Source: ELB16-189 sp018266435 (lineage in GTDB: Bacteria > Bacteroidota > Bacteroidia > Cytophagales > Cyclobacteriaceae). From it: a stretch of DNA of 64,000 bases. Positions 1-9,578 of the stretch are shown here, piece by piece. The notes under the pieces were generated by a model. The model made no database searches and was not told the DNA's origin. It saw only the letters and a list, made by a program, of their open reading frames with translations. The position numbers were made by a program, and so were the translations under genes. The stretch lies in contig CP126125.1 in the NCBI GenBank assembly GCA_030123525.1, forward strand, positions 2,418,001 to 2,482,000, read 5' to 3'. Every line of letters begins with the position of its first letter. Position 1 is the stretch's first letter.

Positions 1-1227
1 TGGGTTCTGCTCACATTGCTCTCGGGTTTTTACCCGGCTTTTTACCTCTCATCGTTTTCGCCCAAGGCAGTTATTCAAAAAGCGGCTGCTTCACGCAGTC
101 AATCGGCCATGCGCAAAGGGCTGGTGGTTTTTCAATTTTCTATTTCGGTCATTCTCATTTGCAGCACACTTATCTTTTATCAACAGATGAGTTACATCAG
201 TCAAAAAAAATTAGGATATAAGCCCGAGCAGGTTCTTGCGGTGATGGTGTCAGCCGCCAAAGACAAACTTCAAGTACCTTCGTTGAAAAAAGAATTTGAA
301 GCTTTGCCCGAAGTAAAAAAGGTAAGCATCAGCCAATCATATCCCGGCATTGGCACAAGCGGCTATACTCTTACACCCGAAGGAAGCTCAACGGGCACGT
401 TCATTTCGGCTACTCGCTCATCTTATGAAATACTGGATGTATTGGGTATAAAACTATTGGCCGGCAAAACTCTTCCGGAATTTAAAGACCCTAAAGACAC
501 TACCGTGCAGGTGGTGTTGAATAAAGCTGCGGTAGATTATTTACAGCTTACGCCTGATGAGGCAATAGGCAAGAGGGTAAAGATTTTTTATAATCAACCA
601 ACTGAGGTAATTGGAGTGACCGAAGATTTTCACTTTGGGTCGTTGCACCAAAAAATTGCTCCTTATTGTTTTGATAACTCGCGTGACAACAGCATGGGGT
701 ATTTATTATTACGACTGGACACTAAAGATATTCGCTCGTCATTAATCAAACTGGAGGGTGTGTATAGAAAAATTATTCCTTCGGCATTTGAATACACTTT
801 TATTGATGAGCAAATGGCTCAGCTTCATGCAGCCGATAAGCAACTGACCCGGGTGGTTTCATTCTTTGCTGCTCTAGCCATTTTTGTGGCCTGCCTGGGG
901 TTATATGCGCTGGCCTCTTTTACGGCTGAACAAAAGACAAAAGAAATCGGCATACGAAAAGTGATGGGCGCCAGCGCAACTCAACTAGTCAATATGCTGT
1001 CTAAAGAATTTTTGATACTGGTGCTCATCGCTTTTATAATAGGTATTCCGGCCAGTTATTATTTTATGAACCGATGGCTCGAAAGTTTTGCTTACCGTAC
1101 CGAGATCGGTGTTGGTGTTTTTGCCTTGGCTGGTCTGCTTAGCTTAGTCGTTGCCTGGCTCACGGTGAGCATTGAGTCGTTCAAAGCGGCTCATGCCGAT
1201 CCGGTAAAAAGTTTGAGAAGCGAGTGA
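1..1227 (+). CDS. ABC transporter permease, FtsX/MacB-like, C-terminal part
   Basis: The frame is open from the first base, so the 5' end lies outside the window. About 408 residues are visible. One membrane helix near the start (after RKGLVVFQFS) is followed by a roughly 210-residue periplasmic-type region and three C-terminal helices. The segment EIGIRKVMGAS between the periplasmic part and the last helices is the usual signature of FtsX-domain permeases. Such proteins work with a cytoplasmic ATPase in lipoprotein export, peptide efflux or envelope signalling; the substrate cannot be told. The opening SGFYPAFYLSSFSP is typical of the large Bacteroidota permeases with two FtsX halves, so this is probably the second half. 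No partner ATPase is in view. Confidence 0.85.
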   Translation, partial: WVLLTLLSGFYPAFYLSSFSPKAVIQKAAASRSQSAMRKGLVVFQFSISVILICSTLIFYQQMSYISQKKLGYKPEQVLAVMVSAAKDKLQVPSLKKEFEALPEVKKVSISQSYPGIGTSGYTLTPEGSSTGTFISATRSSYEILDVLGIKLLAGKTLPEFKDPKDTTVQVVLNKAAVDYLQLTPDEAIGKRVKIFYNQPTEVIGVTEDFHFGSLHQKIAPYCFDNSRDNSMGYLLLRLDTKDIRSSLIKLEGVYRKIIPSAFEYTFIDEQMAQLHAADKQLTRVVSFFAALAIFVACLGLYALASFTAEQKTKEIGIRKVMGASATQLVNMLSKEFLILVLIAFIIGIPASYYFMNRWLESFAYRTEIGVGVFALAGLLSLVVAWLTVSIESFKAAHADPVKSLRSE

Positions 1228-1297
1228 TGCGTAAAACTTAGGAATGGCTTCAGGTCAATAACCAGAATCAGGTATTGATTTTTGTATCACTGAATCG

Positions 1298-1804
1298 CTA
1301 CGCAGATTTTGCCCCCAGAAATTCATCCCACTCGTTGTGATTTGAGCCAGAGATGTCGTGCAAGAACAGGGCATAACTTGGTTTAAATGGTTTATGTTTC
1401 AGTGGCATGTTGGCTTCTTCGGGGGTAAAGTCACCTTTTTTGGCATTGCATTTTTTGCAGGCCGAAACCAGGTTATGCCACGTGTGTGTACCACCACGTG
1501 AGCTGGGAATAACATGATCTAAGGTCAACTCTCTCTTGGTGCCGCAATATTGACATTCAAAGCTGTCGCGCTTAAAAACATTTTGGCGGGTAAGTGTTAC
1601 TCCTTTATACGGGGCATGAACAAAGCGGTTCAGCCGGATAACCGAAGGCATGGGGTATGCGTGTGTAACTGTGCGGAGTTTATGACCATTGGCTGAGCGC
1701 ACCATCTCGCTTTTATTCAGGTAAACCATGACAAAAGCACGCTCTACCGAACATACCATCAGCGGGCTATAATCTTGATTCAGAACTAAAACACGACTGT
1801 TCAC
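1298..1804 (-). CDS. HNH endonuclease
   Basis: A 168-residue HNH protein. The zinc-binding pairs C84-x2-C87 and C116-x2-C119 frame the nuclease core, with D96-H97, H107, H110 and N111 as the likely metal-binding and catalytic residues. The N-terminal half (VLVLNQDYSPLMVCSVERAF) matches the common Bacteroidota/Cyanobacteria HNH proteins with no assigned pathway. It lies alone, convergent with the ABC permease gene and with no methyltransferase beside it, so a classical restriction system is not indicated. It could be a nicking or repair nuclease. Family is well supported, cellular role is unknown. Confidence 0.88.
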   Translation of the reverse strand: MNSRVLVLNQDYSPLMVCSVERAFVMVYLNKSEMVRSANGHKLRTVTHAYPMPSVIRLNRFVHAPYKGVTLTRQNVFKRDSFECQYCGTKRELTLDHVIPSSRGGTHTWHNLVSACKKCNAKKGDFTPEEANMPLKHKPFKPSYALFLHDISGSNHNEWDEFLGAKSA

Positions 1805-1873
1805 GATGAAAAGATAAAACCAAAGTTTGGTTTAAACAACTATGAGCCAGCAAACAGGCCAAGGCCTCAAAGT

Positions 1874-2662
1874 TTAATGAATGATGCTGCGGATGGAGTC
1901 GAGGGTGTGCGAGTATATTTTTGTGTCTGCCTGAAGAATGCCTTTTTCATCTAAGATGTCGATTCGCACCTGACCCGAGGCGTGAATGATTCGGTGGTCG
2001 TCAAGCACAATGCCCGCATGGATGAGTTTGCCCGATTGGTCTTTGAAATACGCAATCTCTCCCGCTGGTACTTGTGTAAGAGTCTCTGTCCTTTTTCCAA
2101 CCATCGCCTGTTGCTCCAAACTCCATGGCAATGCATAACCCGAAATTTTGTATACGATCTGAATGAATCCATGAGGACAAATACCAAATGGGTTTTTGCC
2201 TCCGGCTATTTCGGGGGCATTGAGGTATCGTTGAGCAATGGTTTTAACAAACTCACCGTCACGTTTTAAACTGATGGGTTTGGCTTCGCCATTGAAGGCA
2301 AATTGCTGATCTAATTTGAAAAGCTCAGAAGTGGAAATGGGCACAATGCTGCCCATCACAATCGGTACCGTGGTTTTTTTGTAGAGAATGGTAGAAACAA
2401 TATCGGTGGTGATTTTAAAATCAGAGTGCGTGGCCTGCTCAAAATATTCTGAGGTGATCATCACATGATGGGCTGCGTCAATCCAGCCTTGTACATCATC
2501 AAAACTGGTTTTGATTTGAATTCGCTTCCGGTCTTTGCTGCGGGTGATTACTTCATAGACTTCACCAAACAAGATCTGCGAAAATTGATGACCCTCTCTG
2601 GGTTCACTCCAGATCGGCACAACAGAAAGCCGGCATACTCCAAAATCTTGTTCTATATTCAC
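1874..2662 (-). CDS. NlpC/P60 (C40) family protein with SH3-like N-terminus and altered active site
   Basis: A 262-residue protein: an N-terminal SH3-like region (about residues 1-70), a linker, and a C-terminal NlpC/P60 fold (about 130-262). Active relatives cut the D-Glu-diaminopimelate bond in peptidoglycan. The two histidine-containing motifs are intact (HAGIVLDD, HASGQVRIDIL). The nucleophile motif usually reads G-I-D-C-S-G-F, but here it reads G-I-C-P-H-G-F, putting Cys162 one place early and proline at the usual catalytic position. Either the Cys shift is tolerated or the enzyme is inactive and only binds wall peptides. No signal peptide is seen. The start overlaps the smpB stop by 4 bases, so the two are probably co-transcribed. 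Confidence 0.8.
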   Translation of the reverse strand: MNIEQDFGVCRLSVVPIWSEPREGHQFSQILFGEVYEVITRSKDRKRIQIKTSFDDVQGWIDAAHHVMITSEYFEQATHSDFKITTDIVSTILYKKTTVPIVMGSIVPISTSELFKLDQQFAFNGEAKPISLKRDGEFVKTIAQRYLNAPEIAGGKNPFGICPHGFIQIVYKISGYALPWSLEQQAMVGKRTETLTQVPAGEIAYFKDQSGKLIHAGIVLDDHRIIHASGQVRIDILDEKGILQADTKIYSHTLDSIRSIIH

Positions 2663-3129
2663 GATAGTTTGATGCGACTCAGTTCGCGTTTAATGTCACG
2701 GTCTTTTATACTCTCCCGTTTGTCGTGCAGTTTTTTTCCTTTACCCAACGCAATCTCCATTTTAACCAAACCCCGGTCGTTAATAAACAGGCGTGTAGGC
2801 ACGAGTGTCAATCCCTTTTCTTCTACTTTCGATTCCAGTTTTTTTAATTCTGACTTTTTCAATAATAATTTTCGTTCGCGTGCGGCCTCGTGGTTGTAGT
2901 GGGTTCCTTGTGCATAAGCAGTAATGGTAATGCCTTTTACAAAACATTCTCCGTTATTAAAATAACAATACCCGTCTTGCAGATTTACTTTTCCTTCGCG
3001 AATGGACTTGATCTCCGTTCCCATCAGTTGTATGCCCGCTACATACTTATCGAGCAGCTCATAGTGAAACGAGGCTTGCTTGTTGCGTATGTTAATGTCG
3101 TTGGAGAAACGGTTTTTCATGGTGAACAA
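2659..3129 (-). CDS. smpB: SsrA-binding protein SmpB
   Basis: A 156-residue SmpB. It binds tmRNA and brings it to stalled ribosomes for trans-translation. The OB-fold core (ELLDKYVAGIQLMGTEIKSI, then VNLQDGYCYFNNGECFVKG) and the basic tail (KLHDKRESIKDRDIKRE) are typical. Two ATGs lie close together: MFTMKNRF and, three codons later, MKNRF at 3120; the second is equally plausible. The gene heads a pair with the downstream NlpC/P60-like gene, overlapping by 4 bases. The tmRNA gene itself is not in this window. Confidence 0.95.
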   Translation of the reverse strand: MFTMKNRFSNDINIRNKQASFHYELLDKYVAGIQLMGTEIKSIREGKVNLQDGYCYFNNGECFVKGITITAYAQGTHYNHEAARERKLLLKKSELKKLESKVEEKGLTLVPTRLFINDRGLVKMEIALGKGKKLHDKRESIKDRDIKRELSRIKLS

Positions 3130-3187
3130 AAATAATCAAGAAGTTGGAACTTGATACTGGCCTTGAGATTTAAGCGGGCACATGGCA

Positions 3188-5464
3188 TTACTGAAGTAAG
3201 TTGATCAATTTTCCGATCTGTTCTTGATTTTTTACTGAATTGATGTTATCAACTATACTTTTTTTCTCGCGGGTAGTCAGGCGCCAGCTAAGCGAGGCTC
3301 GTGCGTTATTTTGCCTGATGCTGTCCATTTTTTTAAGAATAGGAACGTAATTTTCGGCCTGGTATTGAATATCAATGCGGTGAATCGGCACCTTCATCCA
3401 ACTTTTGGCTTCGCCCAGCAGTAAGTCGCTGTTGATGTCTTGAAAATTTTCAAAGTTATTGTACACGCTGCTGATGGGTTGAGTCAGGTCATCAACAATG
3501 GTAGAACCAGCCCTGGGGCTCACATTCATTAACTTCGGTGAATCGCGAATGGATACAAAAACAACTCCTGATGAATTTTCATCGGCCCAGTCTTTAAAGG
3601 CATACAAATACCTGACGGCATCAAAAAGACCGAAATTATCTGAAATGCCCGAGTCCATAATTTCAATGGATGGTTCGGTGGGTAGCGAAGTATTGGGTGT
3701 GATGTAAGGAAAGGTGGCGCTCATACGCAAGGCTGAGAGAAAGCGCAGTTGAGGCGCGCCCTGTTCTTCAAAAAAACGCATGAAGTCAATGCCACTGATT
3801 TTTGAGTGAGGATAACTATGTGTCTGTACTTCATAATTCATGAACGAAATCGGTTGAGAGGCGATGTAAACTTTTCGGCCATCGTTGACTACTGTTGGCG
3901 TGAGGATCATCATCGGCACAATGGCCTTTTTCTCGTAAGGTGCATAATCAGAAATGGGCTTATCCAACATGCCCTCGGTGATTTCGTTCAGTTGATCTTC
4001 GAAGGTGTAGGCGCGGTCTTTTTCATATTGAATGCCTGCATATTTAAATTTGGTAAATCCTACAAATAAATCATTGGCAAGCAGGCTGAAGATGAGTGGA
4101 TTGAGATTATCGTTGGCAATTTTGTGCCGGTAGATGGCCGCGTAAGGGTCTATCGGGTTGCCCAATTTTTTTCTCAGGGTTAGTTCACGGAAGTAAGAGG
4201 CCCCAATCAGCCCGCCCGATGCTCCGGTAATGAGCACCGCATGATCCATTAATTTTCCACGACTTAGACTATCGCAACGTTGCAGTGAATTGATTGCCCA
4301 CAAGGCCGCGCGTTTGCCACCTCCGCTTACGCAGATAAAAACCATTTTTGGTTTTTCTTTCTCTGAAAACTTAGCCCGCCAGTTGTTGAGTTGGCTCAGC
4401 ATGGTTTTGCGGTCTAGTTCCATCACAACTGAGTCGGCCTGTTTTTCAAGTGCTTCTACTGTATAAGGTGCTTGTGCCTCCTGGTAATCAAGTCCAAAGG
4501 CTTCGTATTTTTTAGTAAAGTAATCTTCGCCCACTAAGTAATTGATGCCTAAAAAAAACGCCAGCCCCATGGTGGCGCTCCACTCACCAAACCAATACGA
4601 AAACGCGCCAAATAGCATAACAAAAATGGTAAGAAAAATCATAAAACTGGAAGCTGCCGGTAGCTGGAAGTGCGGAATGTCTTTGAAGATGCCAAGCGCC
4701 AGCACTGCGGCAAAAATAAATAACTCAATTACCACCAGGTTAAAATGGTTTTGATCAAATACTTGAATGACAGTGTTTTTGTCGTAAAACTCATTGTCCT
4801 CCACTTTTTTGAAACGCAGTTTATTGTCGAAGTAATAATCTACCCGAACCTGGCGCTTGCGGGCAATATCTAGCTTCTTTAATGCACTGGCCCGGGTTAC
4901 TTGTACATTTTGTTTTAGTTTTTCATCAATGCGGCATACCATGTACTTTACTATGTCTTTATTGGTAAGCCTGAAATACAAAGAGAAAAACGAGGTCATC
5001 AACACATAGCCGATAAAAAAGCCCGATAAGTTCAACATAAGCCCCCAGGTTGTGCTGTGTTCATTGTTGACCTGAAAAGAAATCATTTCATATAAATAAA
5101 CCGATAGAAACAGCAGTGGAAACAAACTGTTATTGATAATGAATTTTCTGAAAGGAGTGGGCAAAGCGCCTACAAATGAAAAACGGTGGCCGTCAGAAAT
5201 GTAACACGTGATGTGGAAGGCCATCGTAAACCCCGCAGTGGTGGCACCCATGATAAAAAAACTGGTAAAGTTGACACGGTCTAAATATTCCGGGTCTAAA
5301 AACAAATACGGGATACCAAGGTATTTACCAAAATTACCCGTAATCATGGCAAACAGAATGATCCAGCAAAACACCAGCACAATATTGCGCCTGATGTGGT
5401 TGAGAAAAAGCTGAATTGGAAATGAGTAAAAAAGCTTAGAAACGAAAAAATAGAAATGGCGCAT
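3188..5464 (-). CDS. Membrane-anchored patatin-like phospholipase
   Basis: A 758-residue protein in two parts. The N-terminal 310 residues carry about seven hydrophobic segments (around 24-42, 66-88, 112-130, 142-163, 243-260, 272-290, 296-311). The C-terminal half is a patatin domain: the oxyanion loop SGGGKRAALW (380-389), the nucleophile motif GASGG with Ser416, and a late aspartate in DSGISDNFG. Patatins hydrolyse acyl esters of phospholipids through a Ser-Asp dyad. The multi-helix N-terminus places the catalytic domain at the inner membrane. It is monocistronic and divergent from the helicase-nuclease gene. Substrate is unknown. Confidence 0.85.
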   Translation of the reverse strand: MRHFYFFVSKLFYSFPIQLFLNHIRRNIVLVFCWIILFAMITGNFGKYLGIPYLFLDPEYLDRVNFTSFFIMGATTAGFTMAFHITCYISDGHRFSFVGALPTPFRKFIINNSLFPLLFLSVYLYEMISFQVNNEHSTTWGLMLNLSGFFIGYVLMTSFFSLYFRLTNKDIVKYMVCRIDEKLKQNVQVTRASALKKLDIARKRQVRVDYYFDNKLRFKKVEDNEFYDKNTVIQVFDQNHFNLVVIELFIFAAVLALGIFKDIPHFQLPAASSFMIFLTIFVMLFGAFSYWFGEWSATMGLAFFLGINYLVGEDYFTKKYEAFGLDYQEAQAPYTVEALEKQADSVVMELDRKTMLSQLNNWRAKFSEKEKPKMVFICVSGGGKRAALWAINSLQRCDSLSRGKLMDHAVLITGASGGLIGASYFRELTLRKKLGNPIDPYAAIYRHKIANDNLNPLIFSLLANDLFVGFTKFKYAGIQYEKDRAYTFEDQLNEITEGMLDKPISDYAPYEKKAIVPMMILTPTVVNDGRKVYIASQPISFMNYEVQTHSYPHSKISGIDFMRFFEEQGAPQLRFLSALRMSATFPYITPNTSLPTEPSIEIMDSGISDNFGLFDAVRYLYAFKDWADENSSGVVFVSIRDSPKLMNVSPRAGSTIVDDLTQPISSVYNNFENFQDINSDLLLGEAKSWMKVPIHRIDIQYQAENYVPILKKMDSIRQNNARASLSWRLTTREKKSIVDNINSVKNQEQIGKLINLLQ

Positions 5465-5658
5465 AGACGAAATTCTTTTTCAAGGTAGGAATTTTATATC
5501 AGGTTTTTGAAATCTTGTAGATTAATCCAAATCATGCAACAGAACCTTCTATTGACTGACTGGCAATTTTACCTCAAACAGAGAAACTGATACCAGGCTA
5601 CAATACATATTCTGAGTTGAAAGATACAACCCGCGACACATTGAACTACACCCCTGTA

Positions 5659-5688
5659 TTGTGCAGGTGTTGGGTAATATTTAATTTG
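5659..5688 (+). promoter_or_regulatory. Candidate Bacteroidota promoter upstream of the helicase-nuclease gene
   Basis: A TTG at 5659-5661 is followed after 20 bases by TAATTTG at 5682-5688, resembling the phylum's TTTG / TAnnTTTG promoter, with one T fewer in the second box. Transcription would start just upstream of the TTG start codon at 5709. Pattern match only. Confidence 0.35.
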
Positions 5689-5708
5689 CACACGTTAAGT
5701 AATTTTTT

Positions 5709-8700
5709 TTGATCCCCCTTTTTCATATCTACCGCTCATCGGCTGGCTCGGGCAAAACACGCACACTGGCCAAAGAGTATTTAAAGCTGGCTTTACAGTT
5801 TAGGTCAGATTATTTCAAACACATTTTGGCGGTAACGTTTACCAACAAAAGCACTCAAGAAATGAAAGGCCGCATCATGCATTACCTGAATGCATTTGTT
5901 AATGGCGGTGAAGCGGACTTGGCAAAAGAACTACAAGATGAATTAAAACTGGATGAACCTACTTTTCAAGATCGCACACGTGAGGTGCAGTCGGCTATTT
6001 TGCACGAGTACCAGTATTTTTCCATCAGCACCATCGATGCTTTTTTTCAACGCGTAATCCGGTCGTTTACACGCGAAGCCGGAGTGTTGGGCGACTACCG
6101 ACTGGAATTGGAAGTAGATGAGGTGATGGAAGATGTGATCAACAGCCTGATTGCCGAGTTAGGATCAAACGAACAACTGACGCAGTGGCTGGTAGAACTC
6201 GCTCTTCAAAACCTTGAAAACGATAAATCGTGGGATGTCAGACAGAACCTGCTTGTTTTTTCTAAAGAAATTTTTCGCGAAGAATTTAAACGTGTGCAGG
6301 ATGAGGTGGATCAGGTTACCGGTGAAAAGAATTTTTTTGGCGAAACCATGAGGTCACTTCAGAAGCAAAAATTGGAATTCATTCATTACGCAAAAAATCG
6401 GGCACAAAAAATTTATTCAGCTATTCGGCAACAGAATTTAACAGTCTATGATTTCAAGCACAAATCAACCGGAAGCGCATATTCGTTTGTAAAAAAAATC
6501 AGTCAGCTGAACTCAGTAAAAGATTTTGCTAATGATTTTAAGCGTGCTGAAAATGATTTTACTGCTGCCGAAAATTGGATCGATAAAAAAAATCCGCGGT
6601 ACAATGAACTTTTGCCGGTTGTAAAAAAGCAATGGGTACCGCTTCATTGCGAGATTATGGACTACCGCAGCAAGAACCTGGTTGCTGCTCTTTCAGCAGA
6701 AGTAGTGCTCAATAATTTTTATCAGTTGGGACTGATCAGCGACCTTTCGCGCAAACTCAATGAGTACAAACGCGATAACAATATAATGCTGCTGGCCGAT
6801 GCGGCCCAGTTTCTCAATAAAATTATTGACCAAAGCGACACCCCGTTTATTTATGAAAAAATGGGTTCCTTCTACCGCAATTACCTGATTGATGAATTTC
6901 AGGACACATCAGGCTTACAATGGAAAAACCTAAAACCACTCATCACCAACAGCCTTGATAGCGGTTACTCTTGTCTTATCGTAGGCGATGTAAAACAAGC
7001 CATTTACCGATGGCGTGGAGGTGACCAGAACCTGCTTCAACAACGGGTGGTGCAGGAAACCGGCCACGAACGATCAAGCACGAAAGTACTTGACAAAAAT
7101 TTTCGCAGTGATAAAAATATAGTACTCTTCAATAATCAATTATTCAAGACAATTTCATCATCTGCTTCGCACGAACTCAATATCCCGATGAGCGAATACA
7201 GCGATGCGGAGCAACTCATTGTTGGTAAGCAGAGCGGCTTTGTACAAACTACATTTATTTCGTCCACCCCAACTACATCCTGGAAAGAAACAGCTTTACT
7301 GAAAACAGCCCAACAAATTGAAGACCTGCAACAACGTGGTGTTGCGGCAGATGAAATTACTTTGCTTGTGCGTACAAATAAGGAAGGAGCTGAAATTATT
7401 TCTTATTTATCTGACCGAAAAATTTCACCCGAAGCAAAGTCAGGCTGTATTTATGAGGTAGTATCAAATGAGTCGCTCAGTATTAGCAATGCCTCCACGG
7501 TTAATTTGATTGTGGCTGCCATGACGTACTTACTGCATTACGAAGACACGGTAGCCCGAGCGCAACTGATTTATGAGTACACCCGGTTACGCGGCCCGGT
7601 TAATAACCCTAGCGGTATTTTTTCAGCATGCAATACGTCAGCTTTTGAAACAGGATTACCTGAGTTGTTCACACAACAAAAAATTCGCTTAAAAAAGCTC
7701 TCGTTATTTGAGCTGACTGAAACATTAATTGAAATTTTTTTACTGAAAAACCAGGTTGGTGAATTACCCTTTCTGTTAGCGTTTCAAAACCTGGTGCTGG
7801 ATTTTCAACACCGCGAACGAAATGACTTATCGTCATTTTTGGAATGGTGGAAAAACAATAAATATAGAAAATACATTTCTGCCCCTGCACAGGCCAATGC
7901 AATGAGTATGTTCACCATACACAAGGCTAAAGGATTGCAGTTCAATTATGTAATCATTCCGTTTTGCTCGTGGTCACTTGATTATGAAAACAGTAAGCAA
8001 CCGTTGCTTTGGGAAAAGCCTGACCACGCTTCTTTTTCTAATTTGGGCTACCTTCCGGTGAAGTATTCGTTCGCACTAAAGAATACAGTATTTGAAAAAG
8101 CCTACGAAGCTGAGCATAAACGGATTCATCTGGATAACCTGAATTTGCTTTATGTAGCACTTACCCGTGCTAAAAAAGGCTTGATCATTTTTGCGCCAAC
8201 ACAGGATGAGAAATACGCTAAGAGTTCAGTAGCTAAATGGATTTATGAAGGAATTACAAAATCTGTAGAATTAGCGAACGGTTGGAATGAAACTACGGCT
8301 ACTTATCAATCGGGAGAAATCACCGCAAGCCCTTCTAAAGAAATAAATGTGTCTGCTTTGGCATTGAGTAGCTACATCACTTCTACCTGGCAATCCAAAT
8401 TGGTAATAAAGCAGACACGTTCTGATTTTTCGGCTGACTCTGATCAACAAGAAAAAATGAAATACGGAGTCAGCCTGCACGCCACAGTGGCAAAAATAAA
8501 ATACTCAAATGATATTGATCGTGTCCTGTTGGATTTGCAATCGAATGGATCAATTCATACCAGCCTGAAAGAAAAACTGAATCGCGATTTATCTAAAATG
8601 ATGAACAATCGTCAGGTAGCCGATTGGTTTTCTGATCGGTGGAATGTACAAACCGAAGTGGTTACACTGTTGCCGGGTGGAAAAGAACTGCGAATTGACC

Positions 8701-8918
8701 GGTTGTTGACAAAAGATAAGCACGCTATTGTAATTGATTTTAAAACCGGAGACCCTTTGAAAGCAGATTATCATCAGGTGACTGAATATTGTGATGTGTT
8801 AGTAAAAATGGGTTTTCAGGCAGAAGGCTATTTGGTTTACCTCAATGACGATGACGTACAACGTGTAGTGCCGCCACAAAAACCAAAAAACAAAAAACAG
8901 TTAGGATTAGATTTTTGA
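5709..8918 (+). CDS. UvrD/RecB-type helicase fused to PD-(D/E)XK nuclease
   Basis: A 1069-residue superfamily 1 helicase with a nuclease tail, similar in architecture to AddA/RecB. Visible motifs in order: Walker A (SSAGSGKT, residues 8-15), motif Ia (VTFTNKSTQEMKGR), Walker B (LIDEFQDT), motif III/IV (GDVKQAIYRWRGGD), motif V (IHKAKGLQFNYV) and motif VI (LLYVALTRAKKGL). Near the C-terminus RIDRLL followed by VIDFKTGD is the nuclease core. The likely role is resection of double-strand breaks before RecA loading. In many Bacteroidota an AddB-like nuclease gene sits next to this one; none is present here. The start is TTG, directly followed by IPLFHIYRSSAGSGKT as in homologues. Confidence 0.9.
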   Translation: MIPLFHIYRSSAGSGKTRTLAKEYLKLALQFRSDYFKHILAVTFTNKSTQEMKGRIMHYLNAFVNGGEADLAKELQDELKLDEPTFQDRTREVQSAILHEYQYFSISTIDAFFQRVIRSFTREAGVLGDYRLELEVDEVMEDVINSLIAELGSNEQLTQWLVELALQNLENDKSWDVRQNLLVFSKEIFREEFKRVQDEVDQVTGEKNFFGETMRSLQKQKLEFIHYAKNRAQKIYSAIRQQNLTVYDFKHKSTGSAYSFVKKISQLNSVKDFANDFKRAENDFTAAENWIDKKNPRYNELLPVVKKQWVPLHCEIMDYRSKNLVAALSAEVVLNNFYQLGLISDLSRKLNEYKRDNNIMLLADAAQFLNKIIDQSDTPFIYEKMGSFYRNYLIDEFQDTSGLQWKNLKPLITNSLDSGYSCLIVGDVKQAIYRWRGGDQNLLQQRVVQETGHERSSTKVLDKNFRSDKNIVLFNNQLFKTISSSASHELNIPMSEYSDAEQLIVGKQSGFVQTTFISSTPTTSWKETALLKTAQQIEDLQQRGVAADEITLLVRTNKEGAEIISYLSDRKISPEAKSGCIYEVVSNESLSISNASTVNLIVAAMTYLLHYEDTVARAQLIYEYTRLRGPVNNPSGIFSACNTSAFETGLPELFTQQKIRLKKLSLFELTETLIEIFLLKNQVGELPFLLAFQNLVLDFQHRERNDLSSFLEWWKNNKYRKYISAPAQANAMSMFTIHKAKGLQFNYVIIPFCSWSLDYENSKQPLLWEKPDHASFSNLGYLPVKYSFALKNTVFEKAYEAEHKRIHLDNLNLLYVALTRAKKGLIIFAPTQDEKYAKSSVAKWIYEGITKSVELANGWNETTATYQSGEITASPSKEINVSALALSSYITSTWQSKLVIKQTRSDFSADSDQQEKMKYGVSLHATVAKIKYSNDIDRVLLDLQSNGSIHTSLKEKLNRDLSKMMNNRQVADWFSDRWNVQTEVVTLLPGGKELRIDRLLTKDKHAIVIDFKTGDPLKADYHQVTEYCDVLVKMGFQAEGYLVYLNDDDVQRVVPPQKPKNKKQLGLDF

Positions 8919-9502
8919 TTGTGTCTGACGGAAATGAATTAAAAAAAAAGGTACAAGAAATAGAATCCGTTTTTGAAAAACTGGATGCCTCGATTTCATC
9001 GTTTCAAAAAGAAACATCACTTCACTGTAAATTTGGATGCGGAAAGTGTTGCTTCAAGCCCGATATAGAAGCCACACTTCTAGAGTTTATTCCGTTGGCA
9101 CATTATGTATATGAAAACAATCAGGCGGAAGAATGGCTTTTGCGATTGAGTGATACAAACTCAACAGTCTGCTTGATATTAAACGCTTCGCAAAGTGGTG
9201 CGGGACTTTGCTCGCAATACACGCATCGCGGATTAATCTGCCGGTTGTTTGGGTATTCAGCACGCACCAATAAGTATGAAAAAAAAGAATTAGTTACGTG
9301 TCAGCTAATCAAAACAGAGCAACAATCCTTTTTCAAACAAGCTGAAGAAAAAATTGAGCAAGGGTTGACCGTTCCAATCATGAGCGAGTATTACATGCGG
9401 CTTGCTTCTATAGATTTTAATTTATCGCGTGAGTTTTACCCGATCAATGTGGCCATTCGCAAAGCCATTGAATACGTGTTAAGCTATTATGCCTACCGTT
9501 AA
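8915..9502 (+). CDS. YkgJ-type cysteine cluster protein
   Basis: A 195-residue protein with the YkgJ zinc- or iron-chelating cysteine cluster: C38-x3-C42-x2-C45-C46, followed by further cysteines in TVCLILN, GLCSQYTHRGLICRLFG and TCQLI. The family is widespread, but its reaction is not established. A TTG start at 8915 overlaps the helicase-nuclease stop by 4 bases; a GTG at 8921 is an alternative. The overlap suggests translational coupling, though no functional link is known. The gene ends before a shared hairpin terminator. Confidence 0.82.
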   Translation: MIVSDGNELKKKVQEIESVFEKLDASISSFQKETSLHCKFGCGKCCFKPDIEATLLEFIPLAHYVYENNQAEEWLLRLSDTNSTVCLILNASQSGAGLCSQYTHRGLICRLFGYSARTNKYEKKELVTCQLIKTEQQSFFKQAEEKIEQGLTVPIMSEYYMRLASIDFNLSREFYPINVAIRKAIEYVLSYYAYR

Positions 9503-9520
9503 GAGAAGGAGAGAGGTTAC

Positions 9521-9550
9521 AAAACAAAAATGCCCCGAGTGACCGGGGCA
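9521..9550 (-). terminator. Rho-independent terminator of the RRM gene
   Basis: A perfect 7-bp stem (TGCCCCG / CGGGGCA at 9531-9537 and 9544-9550) with a 6-base loop. On the minus strand it is followed at once by TTTTTGTTTT, a good terminator for the RRM gene ending at 9579. It may also stop the convergent plus-strand operon. Confidence 0.8.
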
Positions 9551-9578
9551 TTGATAATTTATTGGTTGAGAAATCGGA

